From positions 1-64,000 of the forward strand of contig NZ_CP017562.2 of the NCBI RefSeq assembly GCF_001865575.2: 64,000 nucleotides of DNA, in the 5' to 3' direction. The notes beneath the pieces were generated by a model. That model made no database searches. It worked only from the letters and a program-made list of their open reading frames with translations, and was not told the origin of the DNA. Shown here piece by piece: positions 53,535 to 62,390 of the stretch (the first letter of the stretch is position 1; each line of letters starts with the position of its first letter). Made by a program: the position numbers and the translations under genes. The DNA is from Paraburkholderia sprentiae WSM5005. Lineage in GTDB: Bacteria > Pseudomonadota > Gammaproteobacteria > Burkholderiales > Burkholderiaceae.

Positions 53535-54962
53535 TCAGGTTGCCGGATTCTTCGTTTCGCCCGTCACCCGGCGCCACGCTTCCACGACGACGTTGATCGC
53601 CTGATCCACATCCGACTGGGTCGTCGCCCAGGAGATCACTGACACGCGCATGACCCACATTCCTCTCCATTCCGCGCCCGAGAAGAAGTAGCTGCCCTCT
53701 GTCTCCAACTGAGCAATGACATCCCTCGTCGCCTGGTCGGATTGCTCGGATACCTCGGCCGAGCCAAATCGGACAAGGAACTGATTAAGCTCTACTTTGT
53801 TGAGCACACAGATGCCCGGTTCGCTGGCTAGCGCGGATGACATTCGTTCGGCAAGTTGGCAATGCCGTTCAACCATCGCCGAAATTCCGTCCTTGCCAAA
53901 TGCGCAGAGCAATGCCCAGCTCGCAAAACCTCGAGCCCTGCGCGACAGCTCGGGGACCCACTCCTTCGGGTCACGAATTTCGTTTCCTGACACGGGGAGG
54001 TAGCTGGCTTTAACCGTCATGGCGCGACGGTGCGCGCGCGCATCGCGGACGATTGCATAGCCGCAGTCGTAGGGGCTTTGCAGCCATTTATGCCCGTCGG
54101 TCGTCCATGAGTCCGCCCGTTCAGCTCCTTCCGCCAGATGTGCACGCGAAGGACAGGCGCGAGCCCAAAGTCCGAGAGCGCCGTCGACATGCAGCCAGCC
54201 CTGTCTCTCATGCGTCGACTCAGCGATCGTATCCAGAGGGTCGAAGGCCCCGGTGTTGATTTGTCCGGCTTGAGCGATCACCAGCAATGGGGCCTTGACC
54301 CGCGCAATCGCCCGTCCAAGCTCGTTCGCGTTCATTCGCCCTTCACCGTCCGTCGGTATTGCGACGACGCGACGCTGACCAAATCCAAGATATCGCAGGG
54401 CGGAAAACACACTGACGTGAGCATCAGCACCCACGCACACCGTGATTTCTGGTGCACCGAACAGGCCGTCTGCCTCAACGTCCCATCCCTGCCGCCTGAG
54501 CAGTTCGCCACGCGCGGCTGCAAGACATACGAAGTGCGACATTGTCCCACCAGTGGTAAATCCGACCGAGCACTCGGGCGGAAGCTGGAGGAGTTCTAGC
54601 AGCCACCTGCTAGCTACAGTCTCGGCCGCCGCGTTCGCCGGGCAACTGTGATAGCCGGCGCCATTTTGGCCCCACATGCTCGTTAGCCAATCCGCGGCGA
54701 CTCCGACCGGGTGTGATGCACCCATCACCCAGGCAAAAAAGCGCGGTCCAGCCGTGCCGGTCAAACCAGGCTCCGCGGCATCTGCAAGGCGCTCGATGAC
54801 CGTTGCCGGCGCGATACCGGCATCCGTCATCGGACCGCCGAAAGCTTCAAGCAGTTGGTCGAACGTCGCAGACGCTTGTGCCGGCAGGCCTTTCCTTGCC
54901 TTGTGGAATCGAATCGCTCTGCGGTAGGCGGTATCGAGTGCCGAAGAATATTGGTCGCTCAT
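53535..54962 (-). CDS. PLP-dependent group II decarboxylase / aminotransferase-like
   Basis: A 475-residue fold-type I PLP enzyme of the aromatic-L-amino-acid/glutamate decarboxylase group. PLP stacking His182 is in GADAHVS, Asp260 in HVDGALG, and the Schiff-base Lys292 in TTDGHKWLQSPYD. AAGGAGG lies eight bases before the ATG at 54962. Substrate is unknown; related enzymes act on aromatic amino acids or cysteine sulfinate. No obvious partner gene. Confidence 0.88.
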   Translation of the reverse strand: MSDQYSSALDTAYRRAIRFHKARKGLPAQASATFDQLLEAFGGPMTDAGIAPATVIERLADAAEPGLTGTAGPRFFAWVMGASHPVGVAADWLTSMWGQNGAGYHSCPANAAAETVASRWLLELLQLPPECSVGFTTGGTMSHFVCLAAARGELLRRQGWDVEADGLFGAPEITVCVGADAHVSVFSALRYLGFGQRRVVAIPTDGEGRMNANELGRAIARVKAPLLVIAQAGQINTGAFDPLDTIAESTHERQGWLHVDGALGLWARACPSRAHLAEGAERADSWTTDGHKWLQSPYDCGYAIVRDARAHRRAMTVKASYLPVSGNEIRDPKEWVPELSRRARGFASWALLCAFGKDGISAMVERHCQLAERMSSALASEPGICVLNKVELNQFLVRFGSAEVSEQSDQATRDVIAQLETEGSYFFSGAEWRGMWVMRVSVISWATTQSDVDQAINVVVEAWRRVTGETKNPAT

Positions 54963-55479
54963 GGAACAGCCTCCTTGAATGCGTGTCTGGAGCACACCAC
55001 GGCTTGAGTGAACCTAGACTCTGTCAGGCACGAACAAGTCGCAGTTCTAAATTGATCAGCTGCAAGATCCAGCGACAGAGACTGTCAGCGACTTTTTCAA
55101 CAGTATCGTCTGATACCTGCCGTTGCAGCCCTGACGGCTCGACCGGCGGCATAATGGGTCGTGATATCCCTTTGCATGGCGCGGTTACGCCGACGATCCG
55201 CGCAATCGATTGGTCGGGCGGGGTGCGGCCACTAACGGCCTTTCGACGCTGCCGGCGTTCGGTCTTTGAAAACGGCAGATTGACATGGAACTGCGGTCAT
55301 TTTGACCTGTAGCAGACGGGCGGCGTTGGCTGCATGCGCCGCCGAGTCGTTCGGGACATAGCGCCTGTCAAAGCGCGGTAGCCGCGATAAAAAAACGACG
55401 CGCGCGGCGCGTCATTAGGAAGCAGGAGCTTCCCAAGTGTCTGTTCGACGCTGCGGCTTACGCCAACGCGCGTGCCGCT
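54963..55479. other. Intergenic region with terminator and relic-like sequence
   Basis: 517 bp with no supported gene. The stretch at 55160-55310 looks like a decayed non-coding relic; a similar GATTGG...CGGCCACT pattern appears at about 61095-61125. A terminator for the DUF4242 gene is at 55389-55413. Confidence 0.45.
55389..55413 (-). terminator. Terminator of the DUF4242 gene
   Basis: GACGCGC (55397-55403) pairs with GCGCGTC (55407-55413). The A-run 55389-55395 gives a U-run on the minus strand. Confidence 0.78.
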
Positions 55480-55731
55480 TTAGCTTTCAATGACGTCGCC
55501 CGACCAGATGTGATCGAAGGCAGCGCCGGCTTCCCGTTGCACCTTTCGGACGGTTTCCGCATCGGGCGCTTCATACTCGCAGATCATATGCCGGCGATCG
55601 ATGGACACGACACTGCGTATCCAGACAACGCCATGCAGTTCGCTGCACGGGGCCAGGTGGTCTTCCAGGACGTACAGGTCCGCGTCCGACTGCGGCATCG
55701 GAAAGCTCCTTTCAACGACGACGTGCGACAT
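55480..55731 (-). CDS. DUF4242 family small protein, 83 aa
   Basis: Begins MSHVVVERSFPMPQSDADLY after GGGAGG. It matches the DUF4242/SCO4226-type ferredoxin-like fold (VVWIRSVVSIDRRHMICEYEAPDAETV), some of which bind nickel. It is 41 bp downstream of the large BTAD regulator on the same strand, and is probably co-transcribed. Confidence 0.85.
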   Translation of the reverse strand: MSHVVVERSFPMPQSDADLYVLEDHLAPCSELHGVVWIRSVVSIDRRHMICEYEAPDAETVRKVQREAGAAFDHIWSGDVIES

Positions 55732-55772
55732 GTCAGTCCTCCCATTGCGACACAGTTTGCACTCGCCAAAGA

Positions 55773-58700
55773 TTAATGCGTCTGCGTTTGAACGATGGTT
55801 GTAGTGCCGGGATAGCGATCGTAAAGCCGTTGTAGTGCAGCCCGACTTCGGGGAGCAAGCGGCTTGTCGCCTAGCAATTCGCGCAATGAAGAAAGAAAAC
55901 GGTTGGAGCGTTCCGTCTCGTCGGCGGCGAAAGCTGCCTCGATGAGCAAAGCCGTCGCAACGATTTTCTCGGTGAGTGAACCAAGCGCGTCGGCAGCTTG
56001 CAGCGCTTGTCGCCCAAGATCGCTCGCATCGGCGCTGCATCGACAGTCGAGACAGGCACGCGCCACCTCGTTCAGTGCATAGCAAAGATGCCGCTTGTCA
56101 TCAGCTTGCCGAAGGGCGTCAAGACCTTCGAACACGAACATGCGATGGTCGCCCTCGGCCAGGCGCAGGGCTGATATCTGACTGATAACCTCCGCAAAAG
56201 GTGCGCCGGAGTCGCCCATTTTCTGTGCAGCCGCGACGATGTCCGCCGCCAGCCGCGTAACGTCCAAATACGCGCCGCGCTCGAACTTCATCGTCGCGAG
56301 CCAGACCAAACACTGGTACTCGCGCCAGTGATCGCCCATCGCACGCGCCTGCGCCACGGCTTCGTCGAGCTTCGCGCATCCGATGTCCAGTTCGCCGTCG
56401 GCCCGGGCGAGCAGCGCCTGGCCCCACATCAGTTCGACGACGCGCAGGTCAAGACGTCCGGCGAGCACGCCCGCTTCCTGCAGAACGCCGCGCGCACGAG
56501 GCAGATCTCGCTCCAGTTCGAGTAAACACCGGCCCGTGTTGGCGAGCTGCTTGCAGCGCGTCGCCGCGTCGGCTTTGCGCGCGGCCGTTTCTGCTCGGAT
56601 CGTCACCTGGCGCGTACGTTCGATGTCGTTTGCCTGCTGCGTCAGCCATGACAGGCTATGGAGTCCCTGCACAACGTCGGCATGAAGCGACAGGGCTTCC
56701 GCCTCATGGATCGCCCGTTCGAACTCATGCTCCATCGACACCGCATACCCGTCGCCCGAACTCGCGACGGCAACGAGCCGCGCAGTGAGTAACTGGATTT
56801 CGAGCTGGACCCGTTCGCTCCCCTGCGGTAATGAACGGGCGTGAGCCAGGCCGCGTTCCGCGACAGCGCGCGCCTCCGTGGCCGCAAAAACGCGAAGACA
56901 GTGGTGGCTGGCCTCAACGCATGCTCGCGCCGTCATGCGCGAGTCGCCCGCCAACATCGCGTGGTGAACGACTTCTCCATGCAGCTGCGGGTCGTGCACG
57001 CTTGCGGCCAGCAGTTGCCGCGCAATCTGATGATGAATCGCACGCCTGTGCGGCTGCGAAAGCGTTCGATAGACGGTCTGCCGTACCAGATCGTGTGCAA
57101 AGTCGAATTCCGTGGACGTCGCCTCGGCCAGGATCCCGCGACGCTGGAGTTCGACAATGGACGACAGGATGTCAGGAAGCGCACGGTCGAGTAGTTGCGC
57201 AAGCTGCTCGGGAGCAAACGCATGACCTATCGAAGCCGCGAACGAAAGCAGATCACGCGTGGGCGCGTCGAGCGGCGCGAGCCGATCGGCCATCAACGTA
57301 TCGACGGTACAGGTCGACGCTTCGCGATCCATTTGCTTTGCGCGCGTCAGCTCGAGCACGTAAAGCGGATTGCCGCCGCTGTCCCTCAAGGCCTGCTCAA
57401 CGCGGATGTCGCTCCCGGCGGCCCGGATAAGCGCGCCCACCTCGTTGGCAGAAAGCGGTTGCAATGGGACGCGGGTCAGCCTGCCGTCTCGCGCGAGCGA
57501 TTGCAACAGTACCCTCGCAAACCGGTTGTCCTCCATTTCAGCAGGACGCGCGCCAGCGGCGAAAACGACAGGCAGTTCGGGGTCCAATCGTCGCAGCACG
57601 AAGTGCAGCAGCGCGCCCGACGATTTGTCGAGCCACTGTAGATCATCGAGCACGAACGCCAATCGATGGTCGACACACAGCCGGCCAAGCAATGTGACGA
57701 CCGCATTGAAGAACCGTTCGCGGCTTCCCTCATCGCGCTGGATTTGAGGCGTGCCGACGGTAGCGGGACGGATAAAAGGCGCGAGATGTTGGTCGAGCGG
57801 TTCTAAAGCATCCATTGCGACTTCGCGCAAGGCGTCTATCCAGATGCCGTATGGCCGGATAACCTCGGCTTCATAGCAGCGACCGCGCAGCACGCGATAC
57901 GACGCGTTGGACGCGCACTGGCTGAAGTACTCCAGCAGCCGCGTCTTGCCGATACCCGACTCCCCCGTCAGCAGAGTGAGTCCGTGCGCCGTCGAAGGTG
58001 CCAATAGCACATCGAGCTTCGCACGTTCTGCGTCGCGCCCGACAAGAGGCAACGGAGGCAACGGGGACATCGATTGTTGATCACGCGTCGGCGCTCGCTC
58101 GCTTCGTTCTGCTGCTCCAGCGTCGTCTGTCGATGGGCGGTTCTCGTCACGAAGTGCGCGATGGCAATACTCGTTGGTGTTGCGCAACAAGGTGGTGTGG
58201 CGCATGCGCCGGACAGCATCATCGAGCATTGCAGACGCGCGCGCGCCGAGCTCGCGATGGAGAAGCTCGTGTGCATAGCGGTGATGGCCGTCCGCATCCG
58301 AGGGACGGCCGTCCGCTTCGAGCAAGCCGATCAACGTCGCGTGAGCCGACCCATCGAGCGGATTGGTCTCGACCAGCTCACGGCCATACTGCAACGCAAG
58401 CGGCACATTGCACGACAGCCGCGCGATGAGCGAGCGCAGGACCGCCCCGCGAATCCGTCCGAACCGTTCGCGCTGGCCGACACACCAGTTGTGGAAACGG
58501 TAGCAGCCCGGAAGTTCGAGCCCGCCGAGGAAGTCGCCCCCGAGCAACTGCGCGGCTTCGGCGAGCGCAGCAACGGGCAATCGTTCGGTTCCCGATTCGA
58601 GCAGCGCCCCAATCCTCTGGCTATCGACGAACGCGCCAGCGGCATGGAACGCAACGTGTGTCCGGTTGGCGACGATGCGCTCCTGCGATGCGTCGTCGAC

Positions 58701-58967
58701 CAGCGGGCGCAGCTTGGACAGACTCCAGCGAAGCGCGGCTCGCGGATCGTCGGGACCGTCCCATAGCAGATCGCAGAGGGCCGATCTGTGTATTGCGCCG
58801 TCGGACATCACGAGATAGCCCAACAGAGCGCGGGTACGGCGTGAAGCGGGCAACGGTACGCTCGCGCCGTCGCGCCGCACTTCGAGCTCGCCGAGCAGGC
58901 GAATGCTCAAGGGTCGGCCCGGGGCGTCAGGCGCATCGGCGTTTCTCACGCTGGCTCCAACCGTCAA
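55773..58967 (-). CDS. BTAD-AAA-TPR transcriptional regulator, 1064 aa
   Basis: A large SARP/MalT-like regulator. The N-terminal OmpR-type winged helix (residues 20-115; RTRALLGYLVMSDGAIHRSA) and BTAD helices (120-260) precede an AAA/NB-ARC domain. Walker A is GESGIGKT (335-342) and Walker B is in FVLDDLQWLD near residue 440. A TPR-like helical half follows to the end. There is no LuxR-type HTH at the C-terminus. It likely activates transcription in response to ATP and a ligand; its targets may be DUF4242 and the divergent, now truncated, methyltransferase. Confidence 0.88.
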   Translation of the reverse strand: MTVGASVRNADAPDAPGRPLSIRLLGELEVRRDGASVPLPASRRTRALLGYLVMSDGAIHRSALCDLLWDGPDDPRAALRWSLSKLRPLVDDASQERIVANRTHVAFHAAGAFVDSQRIGALLESGTERLPVAALAEAAQLLGGDFLGGLELPGCYRFHNWCVGQRERFGRIRGAVLRSLIARLSCNVPLALQYGRELVETNPLDGSAHATLIGLLEADGRPSDADGHHRYAHELLHRELGARASAMLDDAVRRMRHTTLLRNTNEYCHRALRDENRPSTDDAGAAERSERAPTRDQQSMSPLPPLPLVGRDAERAKLDVLLAPSTAHGLTLLTGESGIGKTRLLEYFSQCASNASYRVLRGRCYEAEVIRPYGIWIDALREVAMDALEPLDQHLAPFIRPATVGTPQIQRDEGSRERFFNAVVTLLGRLCVDHRLAFVLDDLQWLDKSSGALLHFVLRRLDPELPVVFAAGARPAEMEDNRFARVLLQSLARDGRLTRVPLQPLSANEVGALIRAAGSDIRVEQALRDSGGNPLYVLELTRAKQMDREASTCTVDTLMADRLAPLDAPTRDLLSFAASIGHAFAPEQLAQLLDRALPDILSSIVELQRRGILAEATSTEFDFAHDLVRQTVYRTLSQPHRRAIHHQIARQLLAASVHDPQLHGEVVHHAMLAGDSRMTARACVEASHHCLRVFAATEARAVAERGLAHARSLPQGSERVQLEIQLLTARLVAVASSGDGYAVSMEHEFERAIHEAEALSLHADVVQGLHSLSWLTQQANDIERTRQVTIRAETAARKADAATRCKQLANTGRCLLELERDLPRARGVLQEAGVLAGRLDLRVVELMWGQALLARADGELDIGCAKLDEAVAQARAMGDHWREYQCLVWLATMKFERGAYLDVTRLAADIVAAAQKMGDSGAPFAEVISQISALRLAEGDHRMFVFEGLDALRQADDKRHLCYALNEVARACLDCRCSADASDLGRQALQAADALGSLTEKIVATALLIEAAFAADETERSNRFLSSLRELLGDKPLAPRSRAALQRLYDRYPGTTTIVQTQTH

Positions 58968-59083
58968 TACAACGCTTCAGGGGCACGCTCATGTCGTCGA
59001 ACGCATTCATCGAATCATCGCTTGAATGCAGGTTACTACCGGAGCGGGACGCTCTACCACCTGAAAATCGCAGGGAGGTCAAC

Positions 59084-59437
59084 GTGGCAAACCATCAAGG
59101 CAAGCTAAACGAGCACATCCTGGCACTCGCGCATCGTCGGGATGCATTCGGAGTCAATGCCGCGCTAGCCGAAGCGGACACGCTTCGACTGTATGAAGCG
59201 CTGGCTGACAATCCGCTATCGGCGCAGCGACTTGCGAAGGAGACGGGCACCGATGCGGGAGCCGTGCGCAAGTGGTTGGGGGCGCAGGTGACGCAGGGTC
59301 ATCTCCAGTACGACGCGGCGCGTCAGCAATACTGGATGACCGAGCAGCAGGCGTTCGCAATCGCCCATGAGCCCGGGCTTTGTTTCGTCGCCGACGCATT
59401 TCGGATCTGGCGCCGCACGAGGCCATTCGCGCGGTGA
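59084..59437 (+). pseudogene. Truncated SAM-methyltransferase (N-terminal winged helix only)
   Basis: GTG 59084 has GGGAGG upstream. The 117 residues resemble the dimerisation winged helix of rhizobial-type class I methyltransferases (ADTLRLYEALADNPLSAQRL; AVRKWLGAQVTQGHLQYD; YWMTEQQAFAIAHE). After EPGLCFVADAF the family sequence is lost and the frame closes. The SAM-binding domain is missing. Divergent from the BTAD regulator. ATG 58991 would be a longer, less likely start. Confidence 0.7.
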
Positions 59438-59840
59438 TGCGGGTATGCGGCGACGGCAGACGCCTAACCCGCCGCTTGTACCGTTTCTGGCGGAAGCCGA
59501 AAGTGCAGTGCGTGTGCCTTGAGGTAATTGCACAGCCATAGGTCAACGGACCGCAGCGAGGCGTTCGCAGGCGACTGACCGTTGAACGTTTGACACTAGT
59601 CATTGCGACCGTTGTGACCCGAATGACGGCAAGGGGTCGCGCAGAGACGTTCGACACGCCCAGCGTAGCGCGCTTAGCGTACGAAAAGTCCGTTTAGGTG
59701 ATGAACCGCTGCCCCGCGATCGAAATCCTCCGCCTGGGGTTGCCGCCGATCCAGGTTGCCGGCGGGTGAGCTTAGGCTCAGAATGATCCACCGAGGGTGC
59801 CCGTCGCCGGGCGACCCTGCAACCGTCAGGGAGGTAAGTC
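59438..59840. other. Remnant-like intergenic stretch
   Basis: 403 bp with no gene I can support. It lies where the rest of the truncated methyltransferase would be, but no methyltransferase motif could be read. Confidence 0.5.
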
Positions 59841-60152
59841 ATGCGTGTTATGGTGAAGTTCTCGTTTTCCGCTGATGCCGGCAACTCCGCCATCCGCGCC
59901 GGCAAATTAGAAAAAGTCTTCCAACAGCTAACCGAGGATCTGAAGCCCGAAGCCGCTTATTTCCACGCCGAGAATGGCGACCGGGGCGGCTTCTTCATCG
60001 TGAACATGGCGGAATCATCGCAGATTGCCGATACCGCCGAGCGGCTCTTCTTTGGTTTGAACGCCAAGATCGAACTCGTGCCGGTCATGAATGCCGATGA
60101 CCTGCGCAATGGTCTGTCGGGCGTGCAGGAAACGATCCGCCGCTACGGCTGA
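59841..60152 (+). CDS. Conserved small protein, 103 aa (DUF3303-like)
   Basis: The ATG follows AGGGAGGTAAG. The protein (MRVMVKFSFSADAGNSAIRA; EAAYFHAENGDRGGFFIVNM; GLNAKIELVPVMNADDLRNG) resembles the roughly 100-residue alpha/beta family often labelled DUF3303 or, doubtfully, pantothenate synthetase. Function unknown. It is intact within a degraded region. Confidence 0.7.
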   Translation: MRVMVKFSFSADAGNSAIRAGKLEKVFQQLTEDLKPEAAYFHAENGDRGGFFIVNMAESSQIADTAERLFFGLNAKIELVPVMNADDLRNGLSGVQETIRRYG

Positions 60153-60154
60153 GT

Positions 60155-60560
60155 CCCCCTGGACGATGACCTCGCCCTTGCCGGCCGCCGCGTCGTAGTC
60201 GCGCTCGAGCCATAAGCGGGCATAGCACCGGAACGGAGCCAGCGTCTGATGGCCGCCGCGCAAGATCGCGTCGGCCTCGACGATCTCGGGCACGACGTCG
60301 GGGTCGTAGTTGAGGTTCATGGCGAAGACGCAGCGCGAGCGGTTGTCGGCAGTGCCGAACCGCTCGCGCACGGCCTCCTTGGCGCGTTCTAGGCGCTTCT
60401 CGAGCTGGCCGAGGATCTGCCGGCCGCGCTCCACCATCCCCCGCACTACGGCGATGCCGTCATAGCCCGATGCCGTCATAGCCGCGCCGATCGGCAAAGG
60501 CGGCCGTTTCGTAATCGGGGTACCGTCAAGATTCGGACGTTTACGTACGTCAACGGCGAA
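60155..60560 (-). pseudogene. Unknown gene remnant with 16-bp tandem duplication
   Basis: The minus-strand frame reads GIAVVRGMVERGRQILGQLEKRL then DPDVVPEIVEADAILRGG and CYARLWLERDYDAAAGKGEV, protein-like but unidentified. CGATGCCGTCATAGCC is duplicated in tandem at 60452-60467 and 60468-60483. Removing one copy joins a smooth upstream reading (YPDYETAAFADRRGYDGIAVV) to the rest, so the duplication breaks the gene. The 3' end runs into the DUF3303-like gene. Identity unknown. Confidence 0.5.
60452..60483. repeat. 16-bp perfect tandem duplication
   Basis: Two adjacent copies of CGATGCCGTCATAGCC. As 16 is not a multiple of 3, it frameshifts the minus-strand remnant. Confidence 0.9.
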
Positions 60561-60835
60561 ACTGTCAGATTTGTTCCTGAGACTTTGCAACGAGGGTGTC
60601 AATTTACGTTGGAAATACCCTTAATCTGACGCGTTCCCCGCCGGGCTCTGACGTCCGGCTGAAGTACGCTTCAACTGGACGACACGCAGGCTTATGAGTC
60701 AGCAGTCGGCCAACAGAGTTGCCGTTCGTCCGACCCACAAAACCGTCATTCGGACGGCCGATTCACTCAGCTTTGCTGACGTTAGACCCGCGAATAGGTC
60801 GCACCTGCGGTCCCGTGCTCCACTTGCTATGCTAG

Positions 60836-60967
60836 TCACCATGGACCGGCACGGGAGCAAGCCTGGCCAACGCGGACCTTCTCGATAGCGACGGCGGCTT
60901 TCACTGCGGCAGTCTTCTGATAGGCGATCGCGGCATCGACGAAGGCCTGCGGAGAGATGTCGTCCAT
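60836..60967 (-). pseudogene. SAM-methyltransferase N-terminal fragment, 43 aa
   Basis: The frame begins MDDISPQAFVDAAIAYQKTA and AVKAAVAIE, the start of SAM-dependent methyltransferases (family pattern SPQLFFETVNAYQKTAALKAA). It then changes to unrelated sequence and stops after 43 codons. No strong ribosome site. A broken remnant. Confidence 0.55.
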
Positions 60968-61273
60968 GGTCGGTCGCTTATCGTGAGATACCCTGCAAAC
61001 AGATGTTTGAATCGAATCTTTCTTGGCGGGTTTTTAACGCGTTTGTGCAGCATGGGGCTTCTGATAAGCCTAGTCGAATAATGGCTACGTGTCGAACCTC
61101 TGATTGGAGCGGGGGCGAGCGGCCACTCCGCAGGCCTGCTTGCATTCGGCGGAATCCCGAATTCGCGGCGCTGGCGCACTCCGTTAGTCTCGGCAGGAAC
61201 CCGAATTTCCGGGTTCGGCCAATCCCAGACGGTCGCCGTAGCTGCAAAGCTGACATTCGACCGTCTGCTTCGC
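60968..61273. other. Relic intergenic stretch
   Basis: 306 bp with no supported gene. It includes GATTGGAGCGGGGGCGAGCGGCCACT, a pattern shared in part with 55205-55235. Confidence 0.4.
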
Positions 61274-61630
61274 TCAGGCATCAGCCGTCTTAGGGCGCGC
61301 CGCGCGTGGAGCAAGCATGATGCACAGAGCGGCTTCAGTTGCCGGTCGCGGATACCCCCGGCGGGCGCGCCTGCGCAGGGCATCTGCGGGCACGCCAAAC
61401 GTTCCAAGGAACGCGCGCCGCCTACGTTCCCGGTCCGCAAAACCCGTTTCCAGCGCCACCAGGTTAATTGTGTGGCGGCCCTGCTCGATCATGAATCGGG
61501 CTGCTTTGAGGCGAAGCCGTTCCACCGGTTTAGCTGGCGACTGACCGGTCTCGGCTACGAAGGCACGGCTGAACTGACGAGGACTGCACCGCGGTCCGTG
61601 TCGAGCGGCAGGCGATGCCGGCTTCATCAC
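61274..61630 (-). pseudogene. AraC-family regulator remnant (C-terminal HTH)
   Basis: The frame has the AraC C-terminal HTH: SPRQFSRAFVAETGQSPAKPVERLRL, AARFMIEQGRHTINLVALET and GFADRERRRRAFLGTFGVPAD. The whole N-terminal domain and the first HTH helix are absent, and the flanks do not continue the family. A GlxA/FtrA-like regulator truncated by deletion. Confidence 0.75.
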
Positions 61631-61674
61631 CCGACGACTGACCTTGCTTTAGCTCAAGAAAGCGCAAGCGCCCG

Positions 61675-62358
61675 CTAAAGCGTCTCCTCATAGCGGCAAT
61701 TAACCAGCAGTTCCGCCACGCTCGTCGTATTCGGCAACTCGATGGTATTCACCACCAGAAGTGCCAGGTCTTGCGGCTGCGTCATCGCCATCGGTTCGAT
61801 ATCGGCGATGCCGGCGGCCATGTCGGTATTCACGAAGCCGGGGCATACCGCGGTCGCCCGAACGCCATCGTCCCAACCCGCGCGGCGCACCGCATGGGTG
61901 AGCGCCACCATCGCGTGCTTCGACATCTGATAGCCGACGTTCAGGTTCTTCACCCGTTTGCCGGAAAGCGACGCAAGCTGCACGAAACGTCCGGTTCCCG
62001 CCCGGCGCAAATGCGGCAGCGCCGCCTGCACCAGTCGGAAAGGTGCATTTACATTGATCTCGAAGGTCTCGGTCAAGAGCGCATCGTTTCCTGTATCGAA
62101 GTCGATCATCCGGCAGATGCCCGCGTTGCTCACCAGCACGTCGATGCGCCCTAAGCGCGCAGTCGTCGCATCCACCCAGGCCCGGGCGGCGTCGGGATCG
62201 CGCGCCTCGTAGGGATGCAGGAACGCATTCGGCACGCCATCGTAAGTGTGCATATCGCGCAGACCGAGCGACAGCCGAAAGCCGCGCCGCGCCAGTTCCA
62301 TCGCAATCTCGCGTCCGATGCCGCGGCTCGCGCCCGACACCATCGCCACTTTGTCCAT
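61675..62358 (-). CDS. Short-chain dehydrogenase/reductase
   Basis: About 227 residues. The cofactor loop MVSGASRGIGREIAMELARRG, VLVSNAGICR and the catalytic YQMSK (Tyr and Lys) with LASLSGK (Ser) are present. Substrate unknown. Start 62358 is the usual SDR start; ATGs at 62370 and 62385 are alternatives. It lies 32 bp after the FAD oxidoreductase, with which it is probably co-transcribed. Confidence 0.9.
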   Translation of the reverse strand: MDKVAMVSGASRGIGREIAMELARRGFRLSLGLRDMHTYDGVPNAFLHPYEARDPDAARAWVDATTARLGRIDVLVSNAGICRMIDFDTGNDALLTETFEINVNAPFRLVQAALPHLRRAGTGRFVQLASLSGKRVKNLNVGYQMSKHAMVALTHAVRRAGWDDGVRATAVCPGFVNTDMAAGIADIEPMAMTQPQDLALLVVNTIELPNTTSVAELLVNCRYEETL

Positions 62359-62390
62359 GTGCAATCCCATGTGCTGTCGGTCCATGCGTA

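Noticed and set aside
61003..61293. 96-aa open frame near 61 kb
   Set aside because: Composition is that of non-coding relic sequence with Arg/Ser/Pro bias; no family.
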